Below, in pieces: positions 10,973 through 24,092 of a stretch of DNA of 64,000 nucleotides. Numbering within the stretch: position 1 is the first letter of the stretch; every line of letters begins with the position of its first letter. The notes under the pieces were generated by a model. It worked only from the letters and a program-made list of their open reading frames with translations. It did no database searches and was not told the origin of the DNA. This DNA comes from Aspidiotus rigidus (taxonomy: Eukaryota > Arthropoda > Insecta > Hemiptera > Diaspididae). Where the stretch lies: the NCBI GenBank assembly GCA_035079385.1, contig JAVHKY010000013.1:3844001-3908000 (forward strand). Reading direction: 5' to 3'. The translations under genes and the position numbers were made by a program.

Positions 10973-13900
10973 ATGGGGAAACGAAATATTCTGAACCATC
11001 AAGTGCGCGCTATAATGCCGGGTATGTCTTTCTAGTATATTTCTTACATTTTTTCTAACCAAAAGTTGGCCAAAGATCTGTTTTTAACGAAGTTAGGTCT
11101 CAGGCGGCAAACTTAAAGAGCTCTGAAAGTGTGATTCGCCCTCGGTCCACCCTATACAAATCAAAACCTAGTAGATCTTAGTTTGAAGATAATACAGTAA
11201 AAGTAGAGGCGAATTAAAAGAATTCTTCTAGAACATACCACAAAAAATTGGGAGCAGCGCAAAATATTTTGATTTGTTCATGTGAACATAATAATTGAGG
11301 CTCGACCCTGAATCCGTCAAAGGGTAGAGCAGGATGAAAATGTTCAACATGTCCCAGAGAGGTACATTTACTAAACGTGGTGCGTAAGTATGCGACGTCA
11401 AAAAACAAAGAATAGTTTTCTTCCAGGCTTCCTAACAGAACATCGTCAAACCCTTTCACGTTCGCGTTGTTCTGCCAAAGTACCCGGGAGAAAAGTGGAC
11501 GTAGAACCCTCATTCTGTCGATAGTGCATCCCTCAAAAACTTCTGAAAAAATAATTATGTACGTCGTTTTTTGACGTCGCAAAGATGATACACCAAGTTT
11601 GGTAGATACCTCTCTAGAAGACACATAGACCATTCTTGTCCACCCTCCAGATAAGATATTTTTCCTGATTAGGATCAGTGATTCGTTTGAAATTTCTCCA
11701 AGTCCTCTTCTCGTTAAACACAACTTGCTGATCGAAATTTTTCAAGTTTTCCTCTTCTTAAACAGCCCCTCCCGTCTCATGATAAGCAAAATTTCCTCGA
11801 GTCCGTTGTCTCGCACAAAAAATTTTCAACTGGATGGTCGAAATGTTTTTGAGTTCCTCCCCCCTTCATAGATACAGCTCGAAGATCATAAGATTATATA
11901 TTTTTCTTATGAATATCAAGACCCTTTCGGGGGATGAAAGAAACAGAAATTCGAACCTGTAGGAGGCAGGAAGTCATAATTACAAGAAAGAAGAGAAGTA
12001 TCGACCTTCAGGCTGCAAGTAAGAAGGATGAAGAGACTGAAGGAGATTCCGACATCTAGCTACAAATATCAGAAATGGAACTGAAAAATTTCCAATCACT
12101 GAGCGTACATATGGAAGAGAGGAGAATTTTCGATCCGTCTGGTAATGGGGGTGAGGGGGAGGATTGGAGAAGCTATATCAGAGAACAATCCTGAGTAACA
12201 TAACGGGAGATATTATCCGAGTCCTTCTTGATGCTTACGATCAAGTCCCCAGCTGATGGCTGCATTTGCTTCATCTTTCTCGTGATTGATTTGTACTTTG
12301 ATGATGTCGTCCTTTGCCAAAAACGTTGAATGTAAGTGAAGTCATCCGCTGGAGACCTAATTCTATACTGGATGGATTCTGATTATATCTTCGGTTCGAC
12401 CAAAAGTTGACTCAAATTTGACCAACGCAGCTACAACTTGAAATTCACGTCAAAATTCTCAACGCCAGCTTCAAATCAACTGATCGCCGAAGTCGATATT
12501 GAGTCGATCTTGTTGATTTCGTTGTGATTGATTTGTGCGGTTGATTGACCACAGATCCTTACGTTCAAATGCTGTTGATTATTCAGGACCCCCCTTCTCC
12601 GTCATATCATCCATTAACAATCTCTGTTAATCAGCCATGAGCTAGGGAGAATTCTAAGAGGGCGAAATGTTGTTTTTTGTGCAGTAATTCACCAATTAGA
12701 GCGAGCCTAGAGAAAAAAAAGGTCTGAATACAAAAAATATTTTATGTTCAATTTCCTAATAGAAAGGTTCAGTGGTTAGAGCAGTCGCCCGGCAAGCGAA
12801 AGGTCTCGGGTTCGGATCCCGACGAGGTGATCAAATTTTTCGCTTGAGTTTTTCATTTACTAACAACCCCCCTCCTTTAATATTACCCCCGCACGTAAGT
12901 ATTGTGTCTTTCGTTGTGTTCCTTGGTCAGGTAGTTCTGTTGAGGTCTGATGCAAGCTGTGCTTGCTCCCTCTAATATACACTCGGTGAGTGTTCGTCGT
13001 CGTTGCGGGTAGTGACGTACAAGTTCTCGTCGTTGGTAATTGGAAAAATTCGTGGAAGATTTGATCGCCCTCGTAGCTCAGTGGTTAGAGCAGTCGCCCG
13101 GCAAGCGAAAGGTCTCGGGTTCGGATCCCGACGAGGTGATCAAATTTTTCGTTTGAGTTTTTCATTTACCAACAACCCCCCTCCTTTAACTTATTTATGA
13201 TAACGCAAAGTAACACCTCTAGAACACGTTAAGGAAAGTGACATTGATATGCGTTGAAAAATAAACTTTTACTCACTTTCCAAATATGTACCTCAAAAAC
13301 AGAGCGAATATATTTTGTAGAATAGGAAATGTCCTTTCAAATTCATCAAAATTTTTTCCAGCATCGCGCCCTGGTTTTCCTCATCGATAATCTTTCGAAT
13401 GACTAAAATGTTGAACGAAAGCCAGAGGTTCAACTTGGTCTAAACCGTGGCGATACTAACGCGGATCGGTGACTCGGAGTACTTTTTGAGGTCAAGTATT
13501 CATTTCTCTCAGTCCATTTATAAACAAGTGAGCGCACAAAAACGAAATTTTACCCTCTCCAAAATAAGACCATGTGGATGAAGTTCCAAGAGGATATATG
13601 GGATTTTGCAATGAAAAACGTGGAAGAAAGTCCCAAATAATAACCGAAAGAAAAAAATTCTGTAGCTCTTAGTTCCACCTAAATGTCCTCTATTTTAGCA
13701 TTCTGACTGCTTGGTGACGTTATAGCTAGCAGGAAAAATTGTGTCAACATGATTATACTATAATGAAGCGCATTGAGAAAAACCCATCAAAATTTTTTGA
13801 ATTGTCATGGTTAAAGTCAACACACTTCCAATCTCATTCTGAGTTTCCTTTAGATTGTGTAAATTTTCAGAACCTACACAATTTTGACCTGTCCTTTCCA

Positions 13901-16056
13901 AGTGAATAATTAAAAATAAATCCGAAATCCATGTAGATTTTTAAAAATTGTCATTGAAATCCAATATCAGAAGTCGACTCAACCCACAATAAATTAATGG
14001 TAGGTTTTGAGTCGTATTTCGATCATTAGTGATCAACTTACAACCGAAATTAGACAGAACTCATTGAATGAGAAAACCTCGTTGATTTCGAATCTAGTTT
14101 TGATCAAAATAGTCGATTTGACATTAAATTGACGTCGTTCTAGACTCAACTCTGGAGCCAACCTGGTTTATCGGGATTACTTATGAGGAAGAAAATTCAG
14201 AAAAATTCCGATCATCGAGTTAAGAGTATCAAGAAGGGATTTTGAAGAATTGATCCTCATCAATTTTCGATATCCAAATGGATCCAAATCGATAATTGAA
14301 ATCAATATTAGAAGACACCTGTTTTCCTTCTCAAGATCCAGAATTTTTTCAAAGGGGAGAAGAGGGGAGGGGAAGAGGGGGGGGGAAGTGATCTCTGATT
14401 ATATGAAAATTGTTTTTTTTTTACAACAGGGAACCTGGGTTCTTTTTGACCTGATTTAGGGACTTGAAGAAAATTTTGAGACCAAAACCCCATTTGAGGA
14501 GATTTTGTCCCTCGAGTCTTACAGCTGAAGAGCGGGACTTGAAAAATTTCACGCTCTGAACTTCCACACATAGGTAGAATTTCGACCTCTAGAAAATACT
14601 GTAGCGTATCGAGACATGAGTCTACTCACTTTTTCTCTTAATCTTAATACATACTCCAAAATTAGAAAAGTAGGGCACAAACTATCATACTCAAGAACAC
14701 GTTTTCATTTTTCACATTTCAGTGAACTGTGTCGAGTTCATGATGGGTTTTGGATTCGGCTGGCTGGCACCCATCCTCGACCAGTGTAGCCAACCGGATG
14801 CGGAGCTAAAATTTTCAACTAAAGAGAGTTCGTGGATAGCGTCGCTGCACTACATCACCAGAGGTCTAAGTCCAATTTTTGCAGCCTGCTTATTAGATAT
14901 AGTGGGCAGAAATTCGATTTTTATATTCGCGGCCGCGGTCAATTTCGGCATGTGGATAGCCGTCCTCCTCAGTCGAAACGTCGTCGTGCACTACGTCATA
15001 AGGTTGATCTTCGGCCTGAGCGCCGGACTTCACGAAACTGCCACCGGCATATACATTGGCGAAAATTGTTCCCCTGATTATCGAGGCACGTTCAACGGCA
15101 TCGTCGTGGCTTTCTTTTACGCTGCCGAGATTATCGTTTTCTTGCTGCCAATGTATTTGTCGTACAATTGGGTGGCGATCGTGTACGCGGTATGCGGTTT
15201 CATCACCCTTCTCATCATGACCATGCTCAAGGAACCAGCTCAACACCTGATAATGAAAGGGAAGCTGGAAAAGGCGGAACGTAATTACGATTGGTTACGC
15301 GATATGAAGGATCCGAAAACTAAGAACGAATTCGAAAGTATAAAAAGGAATGTGGAAGAGGAGAAGTCGAGAACTTCCAGTTTCGTTTTATACCGTTCTC
15401 CGGAAGTGTACAGGAGTATAAGAATAATTTTAACAATAACTTTTCTATCTATGTTGACCGGTTTCGCTGCTCTAAATTCATTCGTGACGACAGCACTCTC
15501 GGAGGGTAACACCACCGGTTTTTCCGCGGATCAATTGACCGTCTTGTATGGGGTGGCTCAATTCATTAGTGTATGCGGTTCCTCGGTCATCATGGATAGA
15601 TTTAATAGGCGTACTTTGATGTTATTGTCGTGCGTCTTTATAATTACGACGCAAGGGAGCACAGCTGCTCTGTACTACGTTAAATCTAGGTATCAAACGC
15701 CGTCGTACTTGAACTTTTTCATATTTTTAATGATGACCACGTACTCGTGCATATTCGGAATGTTTATATTTCCGCTTACCGCGGCTCTACGAGGAGAGCT
15801 GCTACCGCAAAGCGTCAAAGCGATCGGATCCGGTCTAGCGTTGTTCGTCAGCTCGGTGGCTGGCTTCCTTAATTCTATAGTTTTCTTACCCATAAGCGAG
15901 GCCTTTGGTATCGAGACGAATTTCGTGATATATTCCTCGTTCGGAGTACTGATGTTCGTCTACGTGTACTACGACATGCCAGAGACGAAGGGAAAAACTT
16001 TGGTGCAAATACAGAACGACCTCAAAGGCATTGAAGATGATGAGCGGGCAGGATAG
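10973..16056 (+). CDS. Transporter A: Tret1-like MFS sugar porter, two exons
   Basis: Joined from exon 1 (10973-11021, peptide MGKRNILNHQVRAIMP plus one base, donor GGTATGT) and exon 2 (14723-16056, after a pyrimidine tract and CAG). The join keeps frame and gives 460 aa. Sugar-porter features are GLY-rich helix 1 (GFGFGW), DIVGR after helix 2, ENCSPDYRG after helix 4, a loop with KGKLEKAERN, DRFNRR after helix 8, RGELLPQSVKAIG and the C-terminal PETKGKT. About 12 hydrophobic segments are expected for a plasma-membrane solute carrier. Two departures: the usual PESP/ETPxFL segment reads KEPAQHLI, and helix 7 reads MLTGFAALNSF in place of QQxSG. A polyadenylation signal follows at 16109. Family assignment is firm; the substrate is unknown. 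Confidence 0.9.
11214..11723 (-). other. Unidentified 169-codon open frame inside intron A
   Basis: This is long for a chance frame in this AT-rich DNA and lies antisense to the transporter. I recognise no domain. The middle (RVLRPLFSRVLWQNNAN) and the Cys/His-containing C-terminal half look protein-like, but there is no flanking gene structure, no copy elsewhere in the window, and the 5' part overlaps repeat sequence. It could be the remnant of a mobile-element protein or a chance frame. Confidence 0.2.
12769..12829 (+). repeat. 5'-truncated tRNA-derived (SINE-like) copy
   Basis: Almost identical to the tRNA-like sequence at 13078-13138 from TCAGTGG onward, including the B-box GGTTCGGATCC. 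The acceptor-stem 5' half and the start of the A box are replaced by unrelated sequence. The downstream 60 bp (ATCAAATTTTTCG, then a TTTACTAACAACCCCCCTCC-like tail) is also shared, so the repeat unit extends past the tRNA part. The copy spacing is 309 bp. Confidence 0.65.
13067..13138 (+). tRNA. tRNA-like sequence, Ala(GGC)-like, probably a SINE head or pseudogene
   Basis: It folds as a cloverleaf: acceptor 13067-13073, TA, D arm GCTC/GAGC, anticodon loop CCGGCAA with GGC in the anticodon position, variable AGGTC, T arm TCGGG/CCCGA around TTCGGAT. A box TAGCTCAGTGG and B box are good. Two defects argue against a working tRNA: acceptor pairs 1 and 2 are mismatched and position 33 is C rather than T. 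The same sequence is repeated 309 bp upstream with the same non-tRNA tail, which suggests a tRNA-derived SINE. Confidence 0.45.
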
Positions 16057-16108
16057 TTTAGAGCGTGAGGGCGTTTGGGTTGTATCTTTGTTCACTTGTT
16101 TACTAAAC

Positions 16109-16114
16109 AATAAA
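16109..16114 (+). terminator. Polyadenylation signal AATAAA of transporter A
   Basis: A canonical AATAAA lies 53 bp after the stop codon of transporter A. The surrounding block (ACTAAACAATAAAT) reappears at 24467-24479 downstream of transporter B, where it marks the edge of the B/C duplication. Confidence 0.6.
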
Positions 16115-16639
16115 TGCAGATGCGGTCCTACACACTGAGTCGAATCTTTTCAGCCTACAGCACGTATTACATAATATTTTCGAGAACGCCTCTCCACGAA
16201 AGAATTTCACTCACGCGAGGGGCAATCATTATCAGTCCTTCACATTGACATAGTATATTATCTGACTCCTCCTCTATCTTGAAAAAACCTGTGGTAAGTA
16301 TCGGGTGCAATACTATCTTTGATCAAGATTTGGCACCTTGAGTTTAAGAGAAATTACAATTGTTTTGCACCTCTCCTATTCTTCAGTAAACGCACTAAGG
16401 TATGATGAAAGTATAAACAAATACTGACACCGATTATAAAATTCATTAATTTTACTCGAAGATAGGATGTCTTATTGACGAGTGCTTACGCGTTACGGTG
16501 CTTGATAGTAATTACATGAGAATTTTCAAGGACCGTTTCATTTATGTATACGTGCTTAGTGTGTTTTCCCCTTTTTTAATTGAAAATTAGAGTCTGACCT
16601 AAATTTAGCGCATCCGCCTGCATCTTACGAAGCTTTCAA

Positions 16640-19600
16640 ATGGGCGCCTCAAGGCAAACGATGAACCAGGCCCTCTCCTGCATTCCAGGTAAAGTTCATA
16701 CTCGTACCTACTTGAAGGAAATTGTGCTCGTGAAAGGAGATTGATTTTGATTCCTCAAACGTCTCTGTTCTGCAACAGTTTTTTAAATACTCAACAATAT
16801 TGTAGCCATCAGAAGTTTTTTGGTCTTATAATTATAATTATAATCTAGCAAATACAGGAGAAGAAAAGTTTTCATTTTCCAATTCCTCAGAACAAGCTCG
16901 TCGTCTATTCGTTAACTTCTGAAAATTATGCTCCATTCAAGTTTATGAGATTCGGAATATTATTATAAGGAAGTCGCGGTTCGCTTAATGGGACCGGGAG
17001 AGCACTTGGTGAAGCTGCTTGTCTAACTATACGATCAGTTCACAGCTTTTGAAGCCGCCCTTCTACTGATAGGCCAGACAATGAATAGAACAGCCAAATT
17101 TTTTTCTAGTGGTGATCGTTAAAGACCATAACTCGTGTTTTCCTTTTAACATTCACGCGGAGCTTTGCCTACAGGAAGAGTACTGGTGGCATTTAGTTTT
17201 TGTGTGATAGCTCACCTAGGAATGTGCCGAAGGGAAAAAAACAGATACAAAGAATATCCTATGTTCGACTTTTTTAGTTTTCTACTAAATAGGTTCTGTA
17301 ACTTCATTGTAATAACGCCATATAATACTATTGGAACGTGCCGAAGTTTTGCACCTTGTAAGTGCATCGAAATTATTCGCGAAATACATTGAGGCGATGC
17401 GCTATCTGGTGGCGTACTCTCTAATTGGTAGATTGTGACGAGGTTAGGGATGTCGATGAAAAAAGTTCTGCGAATAATCTAAAATTGAGCTCATTGGAAA
17501 GCAGATTTCGACAACTACAATTTTTGGTCTACTTTTCAGAAACCTGAGCTGACTTTATGTGTATATCTTCTTATTGTGAAAAGTACGCAATTACTTTCTC
17601 GTCTACTTTCTGTGAATTGCCACCTGCAGCGCAACTTAGAACAACCACAAGCTACACGGGAAAGAGTCACACAGGAGTAAGAAATGGATTTCAGTATTTT
17701 TAGAGATACGTTTGAGTTTATAGTCTCAAATGAAATTAAATTTGTGTCTGGTCTTTGATATCGCCATTCTGTTCCAAGCGTGTCTGAACTTGCAAGAAGA
17801 CCGAAATTTATGTTTAGGTCTACTACATATCTGTTTTCGCTAAGAAAATTTATAACGAATTTTACTAGATTTCGTTGGAAACTGCGCTCAAGAACGAAAA
17901 TGTAGCACAGAATACTTCATTTTATCGGAATATTCATTGCTGGTTCACTCTCAGAAATGTTGCATTTTTTACTAATTTTTGGAATAAAAATTACTGCACG
18001 TTACTACTTTTTGTTCAATTTTTCTCAGTGTAACAGCAGCCATGGATTGCTAACAACGCATTCCAGAAAATATAGATAGCAGAATCTTTTGATGTCTATA
18101 TCATCTGATTCGCATTGTGCAGTGCAAAAGAGAATTCATTCTCGTCTTCTTCAATAGCTCTCTTCCTAGACCACTCACCATGAAATATATGGATAGATTT
18201 CTTCAAGTCCTGTGTTTGCTGAGGCTCTTTCCTCGACATGGGTGGTACAATGGCTGTCCCTTCTGAAGCAGTGCCATCAGTAAGGAAGCTGTCGAAGATG
18301 TCACGTTACACCTGCACGACTTTTGGCAGCTAAGTTTGTAGTAGTTGTATCGCAAGTCTTTTGCCGACAGTACTGTACAATGGTAAGGATATAATAGAGA
18401 GATGATGAGATAAAATTGTTCGAAAAGTCCAAATAAGAGGAAAAACACAATGAGTAGGTATGCAAATTTTGGGAGCTATTTGTATGATACAACGTCATGT
18501 TCAAAATGATAAAAAATACAAGTGAAACCGGGTAATTGACTCTTGATAATATGGAGTGGTGGAATATTTCACGGCGGTAATACGAATAAACGTAATTTTT
18601 GATGGCTCTCTGGTCACTCATTGTAGAAGCTATTGAAAATTTACAAGTTAAACAATTTATATTGAGTAAAACGATCTCAATCGATTATTTTAATGACTAT
18701 TGACCTGTCTGCGGGTCATTAAAAATTACAAGAACGGACGTCTTCAGCAATACTGATCGAAGGTAGAGTAAGATAATAAAATTGAAAATTGATAAAAAAT
18801 GTTAATTAATTTTTCAAGTTTAAGACGTAACTTGGAACAATGTATCAATTCTAGTAGGAGAGGATTATGAAAGAATAAAGAACGCACACACGTTAGTTTT
18901 CAAGATTGACGACTGATGCTGGCAATGACGGCGTATATTTTTGGAAGGAGACTAAATTGAGAAGTTTCTTCACATCACATATTTAATGTGATAAAACTCG
19001 AATTTAGAAAACGGGTGTGTAGGGAGTCGTCGCTCCCTTAATGTATAAGAAAATCAATAGAATCCAAAATCGTTCAGTATAATATTTCGGCCCTCACAAG
19101 TTCTTTAGTCCCGTAAAATGAAAAATTTGAAGCCGGCACGATGTGATTCAACCTTCATGAGCTCTTCAGCCCCTACGATTAGAAAACCTGAATCTCGTCC
19201 TGTATTAGATTCATGTTCGGGGCCGCACGGTGAGCTATAATCATGGTCACCCTAAGTTTTTGACTGAGGAGCAGAAAAGGATAAGTAAGATATACTTCCA
19301 CTAAGTCCCATTCTTGATACATTACACAGTTCAATGTCCGGAAAATCTCTTCTCCCTCAATATACAAACAAGTATAGCTCAGATTCCCCAAGGTGAAAAA
19401 ATACGATGAAAAGCGGGGAGAAAGGGGGAGAAAAGAAAATTTGGGACAAACGTCGAACGGCGAATACTTTCAAACAATCTCGCTCTCATAAAACAGCTTC
19501 CTCGCTAAAAATCGATCCATTTTTATTCAGGGGAGCAACGGCCCAACTTTCGTGGAGGGGGTGACTGTCTCGTGCCTTTTCACTCCTCCAACCACGATCT

Positions 19601-22600
19601 CGGGGAAACAGATATACATTCCAGCCGTTGGCTTTCGTGTGCTTTTGTATCAGTCTGTTAGGTACTTTTAGCATCCGTCCAATCAATTGAATGACGAAAT
19701 AGCATGGTACCATTAAATTAATGAAGTTTCTCAAATTTTTTTTCACCTCAGGGGCGAAAAAATTACTGGTCCGAATAGAATTCAAAAGGCGCGGACATTT
19801 GTCCGTTTTTCTTATCCACATTTATATTATGAAAATTGGTTTGTATGAGTTGGTAAAGGTTGAAAGAAGTATTAAACTAGACTGCCGACCTTGAGCTAGA
19901 AACTGCAGATGAAGATCATAAGAAGAAGGAATTTTCGCAGTAGATCAGATGAACTACAGCAAAGATGAAGGACGTCATACGCCATTCACGCACCTATCGA
20001 TACTAGAAACAAATTGTCTGCACATTTAGTTGATGTAATGAGCAAGTGGTAATGGAATTTTCAAATCAAGAGGATAACCATAGGAGAATGACCTCGAGAG
20101 GACGATTTTGAACCACTAAGTTTGATGATTCAGATGAAATGAAGATACTGGAGACGAGATCTAAATTGTGAAAGGAATTCCGCAGTCTGGGGCGAAGAGG
20201 AAATGGAAAACGCTTGCTCCTCCACATTTAACAAATGATCGAATTATTGTATATCTACTTTTTACAGAGGGACCTCAAACTGTAAACTCCTCTCCTTCTT
20301 CTATCCAGGTAATATCAAATTTATACCCTCAAAAAAAGCCCGTGGGGAGGGGGCGATAAGGGAGATATACCCTTTGAAACTATCAAAAAGGGCTCGGAGT
20401 ATGCAGTTTGACCATATTTTCCGAACGTAGTGAGAAAGAACAATGTCCCTGACGACGGGACTTCAAATTGTATTACTAAATACACGCCTGTAAATTAGTC
20501 GTGAGGTAAATATGGAGATTTTACCAAACAATTTTTTATCTTTAATGCAAGACATTGTTTGCTTCCAACACCGACAGTAGTGTCAACAGGATACCGCTTC
20601 AATCAGTCGGTTGATGCCCAGCACGCTCCCTGCGAGAAAAAATTCAATTAGAAAAAACATTCGTCATTTTAAAATTGATTTCTCTGTGTCTGGTTTTAAC
20701 GATTCATTCTCGAATCTATGAAAAAAAAAAGAAATACAAAAAAAAAAAAATGGTGTTGTGAGATTGTAAATATTCAATGTTGTCGAATGGAAGTGAAAAT
20801 TAGTAATTGTTTGTTGTCAAGTCAAACTTTCATAAAATATATATATTGATCTTTTCAAATTTGATGGATTAGCAAAAATATGGCCGTTTCAAGAAAAGGA
20901 AGATTGAACGCCATTGGAAACATTTTGTACCATGTCCATTATTGGGCTACCCTGTCTACCATTGGGTAATTTACCTCAATTCATAAAAATACAGGAAACT
21001 CTTACATAATATGAATCAGTCTTTGAGTCTTGATCATGATCTCCGAAATTCATTTGTACAATAGAATCTTATGGTAATGTCTGGTTGTCAAAAATCAGGA
21101 TTGTAGAGCTTTTGTTCTTTGTTCTTCTTGGTTTGTAGGTAATAAAAAGTTTTTTCAAAATAGTTGAGGTGACGTTGTTGAGGTACCGCTATACTAGCGC
21201 CCTCTAGGAATACCACACCAAATGTAACGGATTGTCCTACCTAAATACCTATATAAAGCGTTCTTAGTCACGCAACGCAGCGCACCCAGTGGCGTGGGAT
21301 GAGCAAATTTGACAAACAACAACAGTAACTACCATACGCGAGCAACATACACAAATTCATGGTCATAACTCTCACAACTAATGTTAGTTCCATCCTACAC
21401 CGCGATTCGCTCGCGACCACGAAATTGAGGAGAGATTCTGGTATTATTGTTCAAGTATTTGACCACATTCACTTATCCCAAAGACCAGGGGTACGCAGCC
21501 GATCAGCATGCTTTTGGCTCACAGCTAATTCCAATAAATTCATTAGTTGATTTTAAGCTTCTTAAAATGGATCCAAATAATGACTTGAATTTAAATTTGT
21601 ATTAATTATGGGTTTAAAGGCAGAAATAAATAAAAAAAGAGGGGAACTTCACTGGACGACGAATTCATTTCTCTCTCTCTTCTTTCATTCTCTTTTCTAC
21701 CCAGAACTAGCCAAGTTGTCTCCACTCCTATAACCAGATCTTTTGAAAGTAGAACATTTGAAAAAAAAAAAAAACAAAAATAGGATGAAGAACGTTCGAA
21801 ACGTCGGTCTCCAGAAATAATTATATTAAAAATTTATCGGACGAAAGTGTTTTAAAATTTCATTTCCACACTGAATTCATTGGCTGTAAATAACGACCTA
21901 AATTTAAACTCATAATATTAATTATGGGCTCAAAAACTGAATTACAATGACGTAACCAATCATGCAATATTTCCTGACGTCTTTCGGCTCAAAAACTGAT
22001 GCTAAGAATTCATCGGCTGTATTTTGACGGCTTCAGCTGCTCATCCCTGCCAAAAACAAAACCGTTCTACCCAGGTAAAGTTATTCCCGCTAAATGTAAA
22101 CAAACAAACATGGCGAGCGAAGCAGTTTTGCGGTTCAACAAAAACCACATCACCCCTCATGATTGTTCATATTGCATTGGCAAGAATACCTCTAGGTTTT
22201 TCCTGTTCATGCTGGTTAGTGCGGAAACCAAATAAAACATTTTGTATGTTATGGCGTGGAATGCTTCTCATTCTGTAACATCACAAGACAGACAAACGAT
22301 TTTTATGAATTGTTGTATCCTTACAAATGCGTTAGAAATGGACAGAGACATTTCCTCTCATACATCCAATAGTGGTCATTGTACAAAATTTTCTCATCTG
22401 TTTTCAATCTTTTTTCTTTTAACGGCTGATTAGAGCAGTATTCTCCATGCTGGCAGCGTTGCCAGAACACACTTACTGTGGGGCATTAGTGCAATCTCTA
22501 TTATCGGGTCATTTATCTCAAAGCTGTATTCCATTATACTCTGTTCAATGTCATTCCATAGAATTTTTCTCCACTTCACCTCTTTCTCTGTAAACGCACA

Positions 22601-24092
22601 CGTATTATTTTTTTCAAACATCCTCACGAGCATAATTTCGCGAGAAGTTTTCTTCATTAAATATAAGTATTATGTATTAATTGTGGTAATTTTGTTTACA
22701 GTAGTGACCAGTACGTTCATCATCGGATTAGGATGGGGCTGGGCGGGTTCCGTGTTAGCGAAACTGCAAAAATCAGCGTCGCCCGAGTTCACCGTAACAG
22801 CCGACGAGGTGTCCTGGATCGCGTCCATAAACGAGATGGGAAGATTATTCAGTCCATTCGTAACGCCCCTGCTAGTGGACAATATAGGCCGTAAATACGC
22901 ACTAATTCTTGTCAGCATCCTACTATTGCTGGTTTGGACAGGCTTAATTTTTGCGACCAATTTCTACCTTTTATGCGCTCTTCGTGTCACTTTCGGCATT
23001 GCAAATGGCATCATTGATGTGACAGGAGCGATTTACACGACCGAGAATTGTTCAGCCAGTTTTCGCGGCATCATCGGTGGAGTGATACAGGTCATCTACA
23101 ACGCCGGCGTTCTAACTCAATTCATTTTAGCCTCTTACTTATCCTATACTCACGTGGCTATGGTAAATTCAGCTATAGCTTTGGGATCGTTGGCGACTGT
23201 TTACCTCTACACCGAAACCCCGTACTTCTTGATCATGAAAGGAAAGTTGGATGAAGCAGAAAAGAGTCTCGTATGGTTACTAGGCGCTCGATCGTTGAAT
23301 ACCAAAGTTTCAAACGAGTTGAAAAAAATGAGACAAAATGTCGAGGGTGAGCAAATGAAGAAGAAATCCTTTTTCTCATTATTTACTTCGTCAACGAATG
23401 TCAAGTGTATCGGCATTGTTTTGGGCATATTTCTGCTCAGTACGGCTACGGGTAATGCTGCCATTCTAACATACGCGTCCATGATTTTCGTACAGACGGA
23501 TAAATTTTCGTCGAGCGAGTTCACCATTTTCTACGGTATAGCACAGTTCGCGGCCGTTTGCCTCTCCCCGTTCATTGTAGAAAAAATCAATAGAAGAACT
23601 CTGCTCATCGGATGTTTCGTAGGATTCATTTGCGCCAATTCGTGCACTTATTTCTTGTTATCATTACACAACAATGGCTACGAAATCATGAACTATCCTT
23701 GGCTCATCTTCTCGTCGGTAACTGTGTACGTATCTTTGTACGCAATAATGAGTTCTGGGACCTATCTCGTGCGAGGAGAACTTCTTCCTTTGAGTGTGAG
23801 AGCGATTGGCGGAAGCATTGCCATCACTCTCCAATCTTTGACATCGTTTTCCATCTCCAAAATGTTCTTCCCCATCACTCAGAATTTCGGTATGGAAGCG
23901 AATTTCGTAGGATATATCACATCGGCGACCTTTGTTACAATTTTCACCTATTTTATGCTACCCGAGACTCGAGGAAAATCATTGGATGAAATACAGAAAT
24001 CATTCAGCAAGAAAACTGATAAAGAAAATATATACGTTGAAGAGAAATGCGACGAGAATACTTGCGTATCGAAGGAATTCGTAAGCTTGTAA
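16640..24092 (+). CDS. Transporter B: Tret1-like MFS sugar porter, two exons
   Basis: Exon 1 is 16640-16688 (MGASRQTMNQALSCIP plus one base, donor GGTAAAG). Exon 2 is 22702-24092, after TTTGTTTACAG. The spliced protein is 479 aa. The open frame runs further upstream of the acceptor, but that part is intronic and absent from family members A, D and E. Motifs: DNIGR (76-80), ENCSASFRG (131-139), ETPYFLI (188-194), STATG (263-267) where QQxSG is expected, INRR (312-315), RGELLPLSVRAIG (374-386) and PETRGKS (437-443). The hydrophilic 30-residue tail is rich in Glu, Asp and Lys. B is about 96% identical to transporter C. Likely a plasma-membrane solute carrier of unknown substrate. Confidence 0.92.
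16689..22701 (+). other. Intron of transporter B and its contents
   Basis: A 6.0-kb phase-1 intron. Its first ~460 bp (to about 17155) is homologous to the start of intron C (25053 to about 25545), and its last ~130 bp (from about 22571) matches the end of intron C. The middle is unrelated to C. I see no gene in the middle; it has low-complexity tracts (TCTC run near 21671, A runs near 20720 and 21763) and a TATATAAAG sequence at 21249 with no convincing exon after it. Confidence 0.6.

Larger units (their letters stand above)
11022..14722 (+). other. Intron of transporter A and its contents
   Basis: A GT-AG, phase-1 intron of 3.7 kb. It carries an unexplained 169-codon minus-strand open frame (11214-11723), degraded copies of the CTCGAGAGTCGAAA-type repeat (11690-11960), a duplicated tRNA-derived sequence (12769-13138 and flanks) and a G-rich repeat segment with AACAGGGAACCTGG at 14426 that resembles the termini of the family described at 60953-61401. 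Confidence 0.7.

Noticed and set aside
19080..19110. Hammerhead-like GAAATATT on the minus strand next to GGCC
   Set aside because: No CTGATGA-like core or stem partner lies in front of it.
21249..21345. TATATAAAG followed by a short ATG frame in intron B
   Set aside because: The following short frame ends at once, and a GT donor there would be in phase 2, which does not fit the phase-1 acceptor of gene B.
22548..22701. Upstream extension of the transporter B open frame (start at 22548)
   Set aside because: A standard TTTGTTTACAG acceptor at 22701 and the conserved 49-nt first exon at 16640 explain the N-terminus; the extension is absent from A, D and E.
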